Source: Fibrobacter sp. (GTDB lineage: Bacteria; Fibrobacterota; Fibrobacteria; Fibrobacterales; Fibrobacteraceae). Taken from it: DNA of 64,000 nt. The notes under the pieces are model-generated. The model saw nothing but the letters and a program-made list of their open reading frames with translations. It was not told where the DNA came from and made no database searches. A program made the translations under genes and the position numbers. Numbering within the stretch: the stretch's first letter is position 1; each line of letters opens with the position of its first letter. Where the stretch lies: assembly GCA_024398875.1 (NCBI GenBank), contig JAKSIJ010000013.1, forward strand, positions 1 through 64,000, given 5' to 3'. Of this stretch, positions 23,809 to 32,502 are shown piece by piece.

Positions 23809-25338
23809 TCACTTTTTGTAGCAGGCAAAGACCGCGTCGATGCGTTCCTTTGCAAGCTTTGGTGTGAAGAGGCTCACCAGCGGCACGACCACGAAACCGC
23901 CCAGCATTGCGAGTGCCCCGCAGTTGATGGGGTTCATAATCCTGTTCCCCGAAAGCATGTTCACGACCGTGAGGCCGACACCCCAGGCGAAGCAAGCCCA
24001 GACGGATGCCTTCGTGACTCCCTTCCAGTAAAGGCCGAGCATGAACGGCGCAAGGAAGGCTCCTGCCAGCGCTCCCCAGGAAATTCCCATGAGCTGTGCG
24101 ATGAACTGTGGCGGATTGAGGGCGATCAGGAGCGAAATCACGATGAAGAAGACAATCAGTACGCGCATCACGACAACCTTGCGGTGCTCGATTTTTGCAG
24201 CCACCTCGTCATCGATGGAACCGGATTCCACTTCGCCTTCGACGGACTTCTTGTCGCGGTAAATGAGGTCAAGTGTCATGGTGGACGATGAGGTCAGCAC
24301 GAGGGATGCTAACGTGGACATCGAGGCCGAGAGAACCAGTAGCACGACAAGCGCGATTAGCGCATCGGGCAGTGAACTCAGCATGGAGGGAATGATTGTG
24401 TCGAAAGCGAGGCTGCCGTTTGGCTGTGTAGGCGGTGTGGGGAAGAGGCGGCCAAAACCGCCGAGGAAGTAGCAACCGCCAGCGACGATGATTGCAAAAA
24501 TTGTTGAAATCACTGTACCGCGGCGAATGGCGGACTTATCCGTGATGGAGTAGAACTTGCCGACCATCTGAGGCAGGCCCCAGGTTCCGAGCGAGGTTAG
24601 GATTACAACGCCGAGAAGGCCCCACGGATCGGGTCCAAACCATGTGGCAAATGCCCCGTTGATGTCCGGTGCCTTATCGGAGGGAATCACGGCTAGGCTT
24701 TGGACGGCTTCTGTCAGGCCACCTTTCAGGTTTAATACCGCGACGATGACCGCGACGATACCGAAAATCATGATGATGCCTTGGATGAAGTCGTTGATTG
24801 CTGTGGCCTTGTAACCGCCGAGAATCACATAGACTGCTGTGAGGATGGCCATCATTGCGGCGCAGTAGGCGTATGGAATATTGAAGCCCATTGCGAAAAG
24901 CTTGCCGAGCCCCATGTAGACTCCGGCGGTGTAGGGAATGAGGAAGACGAACGCTATGACGGATGCGACGACGCGGAGCCCTTCGGACCCGTATCTTGTG
25001 CCAAAGAAGTCAGGCATGGTGCGGCTCTGGATGTGTTGTGTCATGCACCGCGTGCGCCGTGCGAGCACGAGCCACGCAAAGAGCGAACCGATTACTGCGT
25101 TGCCGACGCCAATCCAGGCGGATGACAGACCGTACTTCCAGCCAAACTGTCCGGCGTATCCGACGAACACGACGGCGGAGAAGTAGCTGGTGCCGTAGGC
25201 GAAGGCCGTCAGCCACGGGCCCACGTTGCGGCCACCGAGTACAAAACCGTCAACTGAATGGGAGTGCCTGCGACTATAGATGCCTACTCCAACCATCACG
25301 GAGAGGAACAGAAGCGTCAGAATAATTTTAATCGTCAT
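23809..25338 (-). CDS. Sodium/solute symporter (SSS family)
   Basis: A 509-residue transporter with about 13 membrane segments. It begins MTIKIILTLLFLSVMVGVGI and shows SSS signatures such as GGRNVGPWLTAFAYGTSYFS, YVILGGYKATAINDFIQGII and GTWGLPQMVGKFYSI. It imports a small solute, for instance an amino acid, pantothenate or carboxylate, with Na+. The charged segment DKKSVEGEVESGSIDDEV is a cytoplasmic loop. Its start codon directly abuts the diverged repeat copy F. Confidence 0.85.
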   Translation of the reverse strand: MTIKIILTLLFLSVMVGVGIYSRRHSHSVDGFVLGGRNVGPWLTAFAYGTSYFSAVVFVGYAGQFGWKYGLSSAWIGVGNAVIGSLFAWLVLARRTRCMTQHIQSRTMPDFFGTRYGSEGLRVVASVIAFVFLIPYTAGVYMGLGKLFAMGFNIPYAYCAAMMAILTAVYVILGGYKATAINDFIQGIIMIFGIVAVIVAVLNLKGGLTEAVQSLAVIPSDKAPDINGAFATWFGPDPWGLLGVVILTSLGTWGLPQMVGKFYSITDKSAIRRGTVISTIFAIIVAGGCYFLGGFGRLFPTPPTQPNGSLAFDTIIPSMLSSLPDALIALVVLLVLSASMSTLASLVLTSSSTMTLDLIYRDKKSVEGEVESGSIDDEVAAKIEHRKVVVMRVLIVFFIVISLLIALNPPQFIAQLMGISWGALAGAFLAPFMLGLYWKGVTKASVWACFAWGVGLTVVNMLSGNRIMNPINCGALAMLGGFVVVPLVSLFTPKLAKERIDAVFACYKK

Positions 25339-25375
25339 GTTTTCGTATCCTTTCAGAAAGAGCGGCTATAAGATA
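25339..25375 (+). repeat. Diverged repeat copy F before the symporter start
   Basis: 37 nt beginning GTTTTC and ending GGCTATAAGATA. The last 24 bases match copy B at 21 positions; the middle differs and has one extra base. As with copies A, B and D, the minus-strand gene starts right beside it, and the complement provides an AAGGA site. It is either a sixth member of the family or a native promoter/leader that the family resembles. Confidence 0.5.
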
Positions 25376-25439
25376 AATAAATTTTATCGCCTTGCCTCCC
25401 TCCAAAAGAACACGCTATAGGATTTATCGGTTCCAAAAA

Positions 25440-25640
25440 TTAGCGGTTCCAGCCGGAATGGCCGTCGCCGTAGGAGACGGGCTGATAATCTTCGCCGTGG
25501 CTCCCTGTCGAGAATGCGCTCTTCACGCCGAGCCAACCCCGTCTTTTCTTCAGAGCCGCTTTTTTCGCGTCTTCTTTTGCGGTGCTGGAGCCCGTGTCTG
25601 CGGAACCGGTACTGGCGTTATTCTTAGAATTTTCGTCCAT
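25440..25640 (-). CDS. Small hydrophilic protein of unknown function
   Basis: 66 residues: an Asn/Ser/Thr/Lys-rich start (MDENSKNNASTGSADTG), then KKRRGWLGVKSAFSTGSHGE and a Tyr/Gly-rich end. No signal or membrane segment. An AAGGG lies somewhat far upstream. It is on the same strand as the symporter and 100 bases before it. It could be a real small gene or chance. Confidence 0.35.
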   Translation of the reverse strand: MDENSKNNASTGSADTGSSTAKEDAKKAALKKRRGWLGVKSAFSTGSHGEDYQPVSYGDGHSGWNR

Positions 25641-25864
25641 AAATCAATTGACCCTTGTAAGTCACTTATTGTGCCTTCCCCAAAATAGAAAATTTGCGTT
25701 CAAAATGGTCTTTTCTCTTTGATATTTGTAACTTGATGACTTCAGCTACTTTATTTATAGATCGCTTTCTGATGTGAAAATTTTGGCATCAGAGGCGATT
25801 TTTTTGTAATGGAGGCTAAAAATGGACTGTTTGCTAGAATGTAATGACAATGTAAATCAATGTG
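25641..25864. other. Intergenic region between divergent genes
   Basis: About 225 AT-rich bases between the small minus-strand frame and the relB promoter. A GATCGCTTTCTGATG to CATCAGAGGCGAT imperfect inverted repeat ending in TTTTTTT near 25760-25806 looks like a plus-strand terminator. Nothing else is recognised. Confidence 0.4.
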
Positions 25865-25893
25865 TTGCACTGTTAATACAAAAAATGTATATT
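25865..25893 (+). promoter_or_regulatory. Promoter of the relB/PIN pair
   Basis: TTGCAC at 25865-25870 and TATATT at 25888-25893 with a 17-base spacer, followed by a GGGGAGG ribosome site and the ATG at 25907. Confidence 0.65.
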
Positions 25894-25906
25894 GGGGAGG
25901 TGTAAA

Positions 25907-26209
25907 ATGGAGGCGATGATGGCTGCTTCAACAACAGTTACTTTCCGAGTGGATCCCGAAATCAAGAGGGGAGCTGAAGAGGTCTTTGATGCACTTGGGC
26001 TCAACCTTTCTGTTGGCATCAATATGTTTTTGCGCCAAGTGGTGCGCGACCAGAAATATCCCTGCGCTCTGGACTTGGATATTGCGGATTCTGCCAAGGA
26101 TACCTATTCTTCAGGATTTTGGAAACTTTTCGGGAGCGGTAAAAATTTGGACGTTAAGGAGCCTAGGGAATTAAAGCGCTCGCTGGATGCACGTCGGGAG
26201 GAACTATGA
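25907..26209 (+). CDS. RelB/DinJ-family antitoxin
   Basis: A 100-residue protein. The ribbon-helix-helix N-terminus STTVTFRVDPEIKRGAEEVF followed by LGLNLSVGINMFLRQVVRDQ is typical of RelB/DinJ. It would repress its own promoter and neutralise the next gene's toxin. The ATG at 25907 is preferred because of the GGGGAGG site; an upstream start is rejected. The stop overlaps the toxin start as ATGA. Confidence 0.9.
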   Translation: MEAMMAASTTVTFRVDPEIKRGAEEVFDALGLNLSVGINMFLRQVVRDQKYPCALDLDIADSAKDTYSSGFWKLFGSGKNLDVKEPRELKRSLDARREEL

Positions 26210-26604
26210 AGTACTTCCTGGATACAAACATCATCATCTACGCAGTGAAGGGGATGTTCCCGAACTTGAAAAAGCATTTTGCCATGGTTCCGTCCACTTC
26301 TATCGTTATACCCTCGGTAGTTTGTGCCGAGTTGGAGTATAGGGCGCGTCTCAGTCGAGATTATCACAAGACGAAGGCGATTTATTCCGCTTTTGTTCGG
26401 GAATTTCAGGTGGCAAATTTTGGGAAGGCGGAGGCTGAAGCCTATGGCAGGATTCGTTCCCAGCTGGAAAAGTCGGGAAAGCTCATCGGTCCCAATGACC
26501 TCATTATTGCTTCAACGGCTTTTGATGGAGGAATACTTGTCACGCACAATGTGAAGGAATTTAGCCGCGTGCCAGGCCTTGCTTTAGAAGATTGGACAGA
26601 ATAA
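26206..26604 (+). CDS. PIN-domain toxin (VapC-like RNase)
   Basis: A 132-residue PIN protein. The acidic metal-binding residues are Asp6 (FLDTNIIIYA), Glu42 (VVCAELEYRA) and Asp98 (GPNDLIIAS), with HNVKEFSRVPGL near the end. PIN toxins cleave RNA, often tRNA. It is translationally coupled to a RelB-type antitoxin rather than a VapB-type one. Confidence 0.9.
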   Translation: MKYFLDTNIIIYAVKGMFPNLKKHFAMVPSTSIVIPSVVCAELEYRARLSRDYHKTKAIYSAFVREFQVANFGKAEAEAYGRIRSQLEKSGKLIGPNDLIIASTAFDGGILVTHNVKEFSRVPGLALEDWTE

Positions 26605-26711
26605 GTACGCCATTGTAGAAATAGTTTGTGTTTCACAATTTTAGAAACGGGTTGACATTTTATTTTCGAAAAGGTATTTTGGTATTGAGATTTTATAAAA
26701 GGAGGAAATAT

Positions 26712-27560
26712 ATGAGTATAAAAAATTTGGGGATAGCACTCCTTGTTTTTGCTTTGTGGGGACTTGCAGCCTGTGGCGATGACAGTAGTTCTAGTCTTAA
26801 CAAAGAGACGGCTGATGAAAATCAGGAAAGTGACTCTGGAGACGATGTTGATGCGCCACCGGGCAACTTATTAGGAATGGCAAATTCTGCTGGCCCCTTG
26901 TGGAATATGCATGTTAATGCATATCAGGTTCAGGTCCCGGAGGCCGTTGAATGTAGTATGGCCAATGACGATGCCTCTCTTTGCTACGAAATCACTGGTG
27001 GTTGGTGGTTTGCATATGTTGGTGATGATGCTGATGGACAAACTATGTCTTTTTCACCAATTGATTACAATCCAAATGGAACTTACAAGTTGATCACTAC
27101 CGATGAATTCGATGGCTCCATCATTCCTGGTGGAAATCTCGATGAAGATAGAGGTCTCGTCGTTACCATGGCTGCGGGGGAAGGTAAAACATCTACTCCG
27201 GCCATTGCGGGTGTTGGATTCAATTGGACAAAAGATGGATTGCCCATTGATATTTCTGGTCACTCCGGTTTCTATATAAAATATTCTTGGACAGGTTCTT
27301 CTCCGCTTCAGATGGAACTTGGCTGGGATGACTCCGTATGTGGAACGAACTCCTGGTATGCTAAACTACCTGCAAAGCGGGAACCTGCCGTTCTTGAATT
27401 GCCCTGGGCAGAGTTCAAACAGGATGGTCAGGGGCAGACGATAGATGTTGCTCAAACTCAGGCTGTATCTTTGAAGATTCGTCTTAAGGTAGTTTCAGCT
27501 GCCGAAGTTAAGGGTGACTTGGCCATTGTTGAACTTGGTTGGTTGGAAAACGCTCCATAA
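26712..27560 (+). CDS. Lipoprotein with a CIA30/CBM11-like beta-sandwich
   Basis: A 282-residue lipoprotein: MSIKNLGIALLVFALWGLAA precedes Cys21 and a DDSSSS spacer. The body has ITGGWWFAYVGDDADG, VTMAAGEGKTSTPAIAGVGF and SGHSGFYIKYSWTGSS, a pattern seen in carbohydrate-binding jelly-roll domains of Fibrobacter cellulases. The GGAGG site sets the start at 26712. It may bind plant polysaccharide at the surface; enzyme residues are not seen. Confidence 0.65.
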   Translation: MSIKNLGIALLVFALWGLAACGDDSSSSLNKETADENQESDSGDDVDAPPGNLLGMANSAGPLWNMHVNAYQVQVPEAVECSMANDDASLCYEITGGWWFAYVGDDADGQTMSFSPIDYNPNGTYKLITTDEFDGSIIPGGNLDEDRGLVVTMAAGEGKTSTPAIAGVGFNWTKDGLPIDISGHSGFYIKYSWTGSSPLQMELGWDDSVCGTNSWYAKLPAKREPAVLELPWAEFKQDGQGQTIDVAQTQAVSLKIRLKVVSAAEVKGDLAIVELGWLENAP

Positions 27561-27663
27561 TGTAGAAAGACGGGTTATGAGTCCGCGGCTCAAACTGATT
27601 GATCTGTTTTTTCTACATTTTCGTCCGTAAATAGTATACGGGTCCGTCCCAAAGGAAATAAAA

Positions 27664-29106
27664 ATGCGTGATCAATTCGAAAGCCCGCTGATTCAGCGTT
27701 ATGCTTCTAAGGAAATGAGTTTCATCTTCAGCCCGCAGTACAAGTTCCAGACTTGGCGCAAGCTGTGGATCTTCTTGGCTGAATCCGAAATGGAACTTGG
27801 CCTGCCCATTACCCAGGAACAGGTGGACGAACTGAAGGCTCACGCTACCGACATCAACTTTGATGTTGCCGAAGCCGAAGAAAAGCGCCGCCGTCACGAC
27901 GTGATGAGCCACGTTTACGCTTACGGTGTTCAGTGCCCCAAGGCCAAGGGCATCATCCACCTGGGTGCAACTTCCGCTTTCGTTGGTGACAACACCGACC
28001 TCATCCAGATGCAGCAGGCTTTGATCATCGTCCGTAAGCGCCTCTGCCGCGTGATGGATAAGCTTTCCAAGTTCGCCATGGAATACAAGGACATGGCTCA
28101 GCTGGGTGCAACGCACTTCCAGGCTGCCCAGCTCACCACCGTTGGTAAGCGCGCCTGCCTCTGGCTCCAGGACCTCCTCATCGACTTGGAAGAAGTGAAC
28201 TTCCTTATCGAAGTGCTCCCGTTCCGCGGCGTGAAGGGCACCACCGGTACCCAGGCCTCCTTCATGGACCTGTTCAACGGCGACGAAGAAAAGATTATGA
28301 AGCTCGACCGCATGGTGACCGAGAAGGCTGGTTTCAAGCGCGTGCTCACCATCACCGGCCAGACCTACACCCGCAAGTGGGACAACCGCGTGAACCAGGT
28401 GCTCTCTTCCATCGCTCAGTCTTTGCACAAGTTCGCAACCGACATGCGCCTCATGCAGGGCAACAAGGAAGTGGAAGAACCGTTTGAAAAGACCCAGATT
28501 GGCTCCAGCGCCATGGCTTACAAGCGTAACCCGATGCGCAGTGAACGTATCTGCTCTCTGGCCCGCTTTGTCATGGCCCAGGTGAACAGCACCGCCATCA
28601 CTCAGGCTACCCAGTGGTTCGAACGTACTCTGGACGACTCCGCCAACAAGCGTCTCGCCATTCCTGAAGCATTCCTCGCTATGGATGCAATGCTCATCAT
28701 CGCTGAAAACGTGACCAACGGCCTCGTTGTTTACCCGAAGGTGATCGAAAAGCGCATCATGGCTGAACTTCCGTTCATGGCTACCGAAAACATCATCATG
28801 GAAGGCGTGAAGAATGGCGGCGACCGTCAGGAACTCCACGAAGAAATCCGCGTGATGAGCCAGGAAGCTGGCCGCGTCGTTAAGGAACAGGGTAAGGATA
28901 ACGACTTGCTCGAACGCGTCCTCAAGAACGAAAAGCTCCAGAAGCTGGGCATCACCGAAGAAAAGCTGAAGGAAATCCTCGACCTTCGCAAGTTCGTTGG
29001 CCGCGCTCCTGGCCAGGTCGTGAAGTTCGTGACCGAGGAAGTCCGCCCGGCTATCGAAGCAATCGCCGATTGGGATAATATTGACGCCGGCGAATTGAAA
29101 GTCTAG
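27664..29106 (+). CDS. purB: Adenylosuccinate lyase
   Basis: A 480-residue member of the fumarase/aspartase superfamily. It removes fumarate from SAICAR and adenylosuccinate in purine synthesis. The signature loop [20 protein letters not shown] is intact, and [11 protein letters not shown] and [10 protein letters not shown] provide the other active-site parts. The codon use is strongly biased, as in highly expressed genes. It is followed at 9 bases by a kinase gene. Confidence 0.95.
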   Translation: MRDQFESPLIQRYASKEMSFIFSPQYKFQTWRKLWIFLAESEMELGLPITQEQVDELKAHATDINFDVAEAEEKRRRHDVMSHVYAYGVQCPKAKGIIHLGATSAFVGDNTDLIQMQQALIIVRKRLCRVMDKLSKFAMEYKDMAQLGATHFQAAQLTTVGKRACLWLQDLLIDLEEVNFLIEVLPFRGVKGTTGTQASFMDLFNGDEEKIMKLDRMVTEKAGFKRVLTITGQTYTRKWDNRVNQVLSSIAQSLHKFATDMRLMQGNKEVEEPFEKTQIGSSAMAYKRNPMRSERICSLARFVMAQVNSTAITQATQWFERTLDDSANKRLAIPEAFLAMDAMLIIAENVTNGLVVYPKVIEKRIMAELPFMATENIIMEGVKNGGDRQELHEEIRVMSQEAGRVVKEQGKDNDLLERVLKNEKLQKLGITEEKLKEILDLRKFVGRAPGQVVKFVTEEVRPAIEAIADWDNIDAGELKV

Positions 29107-29115
29107 CTTAAAGCT

Positions 29116-29967
29116 ATGGAAAATTTTGACCTTACTGGCTGGACCATGTTCAGCAACCGCCACAACTCGGAGAACTACATTAGTCCCGATGGAAAGTGGA
29201 TGCTGAAACTTGGGGTTAGCGACAGTGATGTGTCAAGGGAATTGTTGGAGCGGGAACAGGCAAAGAGCGCCAAGGTGGCGGCTTTAGGCATTCCTGTTCC
29301 GAAGATAGACCGTCTTGTCCAGGTGGGGAATCGCTGTGGCCTGATATACGAGTACATTCCCGACAAGGCTTCCATCTCCAAATGTGTGGGAACCCATCCA
29401 GAGCAGATGGAAGCTTGTATGCAGCTCTTTGCGGAAAAGTGCAAGCTGCTTCATGCCACTCAGTGTGATACAGCGGCGTTCCCCTCTGCAAGTCAAGTCT
29501 ATCGCAGCTATTTTTCCACAACCACCATTTTTGATGACATCGCCAAGGAAAAGGTGCAGACAATCCTGGATAATACGCCTAATGTCGCAACCTGCCTCCA
29601 TGGGGATTTGCAGACGGGGAACATGATTGTGAACGGGAAAGGAGCCTACTTCATCGATTTGGGTTCGTTCTCTTACGGCAGCCCTCTGTTTGATTTGGGT
29701 AACTTCTATCACTTTGCTTTTTATGCACCAGAGGCATACTTGAAAAAAGCCCACTACATGGATCGTTCGACCATGGCTAAGTGTTGGTCTATTTTTGCCA
29801 AGTATTATTTTGGGGCAGAGACGCCGGAGGCGTTGGAGTCGGTGAACCAGAAAGTGAAACCATATGCCTTGGTGCCCATTCTCTACTTTGAACACTGCCT
29901 TCGCGCGGCAGGGCGTGAAGCGAGCATGAAACCTGTTTTGGAACAAGTCCTGAACGACCTGGAGTAG
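29116..29967 (+). CDS. APH/choline-kinase-like phosphotransferase
   Basis: A 283-residue kinase-like protein. The catalytic loop CLHGDLQTGNMIVN and the metal-binding FIDLGSFSYGSPLFDLGNF are intact. It resembles an aminoglycoside-phosphotransferase-like paralogous family described from Fibrobacter succinogenes (family resemblance by memory). The substrate is unknown; a role in antibiotic resistance is not implied. It directly follows purB. Confidence 0.75.
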   Translation: MENFDLTGWTMFSNRHNSENYISPDGKWMLKLGVSDSDVSRELLEREQAKSAKVAALGIPVPKIDRLVQVGNRCGLIYEYIPDKASISKCVGTHPEQMEACMQLFAEKCKLLHATQCDTAAFPSASQVYRSYFSTTTIFDDIAKEKVQTILDNTPNVATCLHGDLQTGNMIVNGKGAYFIDLGSFSYGSPLFDLGNFYHFAFYAPEAYLKKAHYMDRSTMAKCWSIFAKYYFGAETPEALESVNQKVKPYALVPILYFEHCLRAAGREASMKPVLEQVLNDLE

Positions 29968-30023
29968 CTTCTGCTCACGGATTTTTATATATTGCACTTT
30001 GAAATTTGGTTTTAGAGGCAATT

Positions 30024-30311
30024 ATGCTTGAACAGAATGAAGTGATGAAATTGGCTAAGCTTTCCCGCCTGAGCATTTCCGAAGAGGAAGTGCCGGCAGT
30101 GAAGGAACACTTGGATAAGATGCTGAACCATCTGGATGCCCTGAAGGCTCTGGATCTTTCCCATGTGGAGCCTATGACTGCAGTGGAGAATGGTTCTACC
30201 ATCCTTCGCGAAGACGTTCCGGTTCAGGGCTTGTCTCTGGAACAGGCTTTTGCCAACGCCCCGGCCACGGAGAATGACCATTTCGCCATTCCCAAGGTCA
30301 TTGGCGGCTAG
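30024..30311 (+). CDS. gatC: Asp/Glu-tRNA amidotransferase subunit C
   Basis: A 95-residue GatC: EVMKLAKLSRLSISEEEVPA, MLNHLDALKALD, then VEPMTAVENGSTILREDVP. GatC stabilises the GatA subunit in the complex that converts mischarged Glu-tRNA(Gln) or Asp-tRNA(Asn). gatA and gatB are not adjacent. The ATG at 30024 is preferred over 30006 because the conserved part starts there. Confidence 0.9.
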   Translation: MLEQNEVMKLAKLSRLSISEEEVPAVKEHLDKMLNHLDALKALDLSHVEPMTAVENGSTILREDVPVQGLSLEQAFANAPATENDHFAIPKVIGG

Positions 30312-30386
30312 TTTCAGGTAGGCCGCGCAGGCTAGTCTTGAAACTTGGCAAATTTCTTTTATTCGCTTTAAATTCTTAGGTTTGAT

Positions 30387-31091
30387 TTGGCAGTTCATTG
30401 TATTGTACCTGCTCGTTTAGGTTCGTCTAGGTTTCCGGGGAAGCCTCTCGTTTCCCTGTGCGGGAAGCCCATGATTGTGCGGACCTTGGAACGCGCCCTT
30501 CTGGCGGATTGCTTCGAACGTATCGTCTGCGCTACGGATTCGGAGAAAATTGCGGAAGAGGTGTCTCGGGCGGGTTTCGAATTTATCTTGACGGGGCCTG
30601 CAGCTACGGGCTCCGACCGGGTGGCGGAAGCCGCTCGCGCTCTAGATTTGGACTTGGTGGTAAACCTCCAGGGGGATGAGCCTCTGGTGGAGCCGAGCCT
30701 TCTTGCCCAGGTGGCGGAGGCTCTTTCCGAAACTCCGGAGTACTGGGTCACGGTGGCTTGCCCTCTAGACCCAAAAGAAGCAACCCTCAAAACAGTGGTG
30801 AAGGTGAGGGTGGAAGATGGTTTTGCGGTAGATTTCACTCGGGATGTCCCTCCCGAAGAAGCCTCCCGCTGGTACCAGCATCAGGGCATCTATGCCTATT
30901 CGCGTGCCGCTCGCGACGAATTTGCATCCCTTCCGCAAAACGAAGTCGAGCTTTCTAGATCCTTGGAACAGATGCGCATCATGGGGAAGCGTCCCATCCG
31001 CATTGTTCAAAGTCCATACCCCTCCATATCGGTGGATGTTCCTTCCGATGCAGAGGCTGTGGAAGCGAGGATCCGCTGTGAACGCCGCTGA
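30387..31091 (+). CDS. kdsB: 3-deoxy-manno-octulosonate cytidylyltransferase
   Basis: A 234-residue CMP-KDO synthetase, which activates KDO for lipid A-core synthesis. The nucleotide-binding start CIVPARLGSSRFPGKPL and the motifs ATDSEKIAEE, TGSDRVAEAA, NLQGDEPLVEP and YQHQGIYAYSR are all present. The only suitable start is a TTG at 30387 behind a TTAGG site. It overlaps the comEA-like gene by 14 bases. It shows that the cell makes a KDO-containing outer membrane. Confidence 0.95.
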   Translation: MAVHCIVPARLGSSRFPGKPLVSLCGKPMIVRTLERALLADCFERIVCATDSEKIAEEVSRAGFEFILTGPAATGSDRVAEAARALDLDLVVNLQGDEPLVEPSLLAQVAEALSETPEYWVTVACPLDPKEATLKTVVKVRVEDGFAVDFTRDVPPEEASRWYQHQGIYAYSRAARDEFASLPQNEVELSRSLEQMRIMGKRPIRIVQSPYPSISVDVPSDAEAVEARIRCERR

Positions 31092-31548
31092 ACGTAGTCT
31101 TTTTCACATTGCTGTCGCACTTTTTGCCGTAGGGCTAGTGGTTCGCTATCTGCCCTGGGGGATTCCCTCAATCGATACTTTTGAAGTGGGGGCGGCACCT
31201 GAAGTTGCGACATCGGCGCCCGCGGTTGTGGCAACTGCGTCCGACCTTCCTCAAATTACAGATAAATTAACTGACGAGGCCGAACAAGAGAAAAAGTCCA
31301 CGTCCACCCACAAAAAGTCAAAAAAACGCAAAACTCATAAAAAAATCGTCCGTTTGCCCATCCATATCAACCAGGCATCTCTGGATGAACTTTGTGCCCT
31401 GAAGGGGGTGGGTCCCAAGATGGCGGAGAAGATAATTGCCGTCCGGAAGGCCTCTGGACCCTTCAAAAATGCGTCAGATTTGCAAAAAGTGCCCGGAATT
31501 GGAAAGAAAAAAGCAGAAACCATGCTCCAGGGCATAATTTTTGATTAG
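31078..31548 (+). CDS. ComEA-like helix-hairpin-helix protein
   Basis: A 156-residue protein from a GTG inside the kdsB end. Residues about 8-30 form a membrane segment (LFHIAVALFAVGLVVRYLPW), followed by a Lys/Thr/Ala-rich spacer. A double helix-hairpin-helix domain closes the protein (INQASLDELCALKGVGPKMA, VPGIGKKKAETMLQ). Such proteins bind double-stranded DNA outside the membrane during uptake. Its position before pilM-like genes fits a type IV pilus/DNA-uptake link. Confidence 0.8.
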   Translation: MNAAERSLFHIAVALFAVGLVVRYLPWGIPSIDTFEVGAAPEVATSAPAVVATASDLPQITDKLTDEAEQEKKSTSTHKKSKKRKTHKKIVRLPIHINQASLDELCALKGVGPKMAEKIIAVRKASGPFKNASDLQKVPGIGKKKAETMLQGIIFD

Positions 31549-31584
31549 TTTTAGGGGGAACATTTTTCATAAGTCGTTGAGTAT

Positions 31585-32502
31585 ATGAGTGATACGAAAC
31601 AATTCCTCGGTATAGAAGTGGGTGCCGCTTCCTTGAAAGTGGCTCTCTTGGACCCCGCTGAAAAGCGGATTGTTAAGACCGCCGTTCTGGAAACAGAAAG
31701 CAGCCCCCTTGACGATGTCTACACTTTCGAAACGGTCCTCCAGGGCTGGATAGACGAAAATCAGCTCACCGTTGATGGCGTCGCCCTCTCCGTTCCCGCT
31801 TTCCGCTCCGTCATTCGGCAGATCTTCGTGCCGGCAGAGGCGGTCAAGACTATAGATGAGTACCTCGATTGGTATCTAGGACTCATTACCAACGCCGAAC
31901 CCGGCTCCTATATCTTGGATTACAAGGTTTTGAGTGGCGATGCCACTGTTGGTCAGACCGTACTGCTTATCGCGGTCCGCAAGGAATGGGTGGATGGCCT
32001 GCGCAAGGGTTTCCGTTCCAAGAGTCTTCTCCCGAAGGCCATGGAAGTGGACGTGCTCTCCATTCTCAACTTGATGGACTTTACTTCTCAGGCCACCGAT
32101 AAGATGGAGTGCGTCATTAAGGCGGATTTCTCTGGCGTGACCATGATGTGGCTCACCAAGGATAACTTGAAGGCTCTCCGCTGCGTCTCCACGCTTTCTT
32201 TGGCGGGAAAGTCTGCCGAAGAGGCCTATCCGCTCCTGGTGGATGAAATTTACAACCAGTTCCTGTTGGCTCAGGAAGAAGACCTTTCCTTCAACGTTCA
32301 CAGCGTGAACCTTTGCGGCGAAATGGCTACTGCTCCTGTGTTTGTGGAAGCCTTGGGTGCAAAGTTTGCTGATAACGAATTCGTTTTGATGGATGAGTTC
32401 CCCAACCTTAGACTGCCAGTGGTGGCCGAAGATTCTGTTGCTGTGCCGTGTAGTACTGCTGCTATCGGGGCTGCCCTCAGCCTGATGGAGGAAGGTGTAT
32501 GA
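31585..32502 (+). CDS. PilM-like type IV pilus assembly ATPase-fold protein
   Basis: A 305-residue protein with an actin-like (ASKHA) pattern: FLGIEVGAASLKVALLD at the start, YILDYKVLSGD in the middle and CSTAAIGAALSLME at the end. PilM/GspL-type proteins form the cytoplasmic ring of the pilus alignment complex. The following gene, overlapping by 4 bases, is PilN-like, which supports the call. pilO, pilP and pilQ do not follow. Confidence 0.65.
   Translation: MSDTKQFLGIEVGAASLKVALLDPAEKRIVKTAVLETESSPLDDVYTFETVLQGWIDENQLTVDGVALSVPAFRSVIRQIFVPAEAVKTIDEYLDWYLGLITNAEPGSYILDYKVLSGDATVGQTVLLIAVRKEWVDGLRKGFRSKSLLPKAMEVDVLSILNLMDFTSQATDKMECVIKADFSGVTMMWLTKDNLKALRCVSTLSLAGKSAEEAYPLLVDEIYNQFLLAQEEDLSFNVHSVNLCGEMATAPVFVEALGAKFADNEFVLMDEFPNLRLPVVAEDSVAVPCSTAAIGAALSLMEEGV

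Noticed and set aside
25407-25432. A possible seventh repeat copy (CAAAAGAACACGCTATAGGAT)-like, split here as CAAAAGAAC and CTATAGGAT
   Set aside because: Needs an indel and matches only short words; cannot be told from chance in AT-rich DNA.
27613-29163. A 516-codon open frame on the minus strand
   Set aside because: It is antisense to purB, whose strong codon bias leaves the opposite strand free of stops; the translation has no family features.
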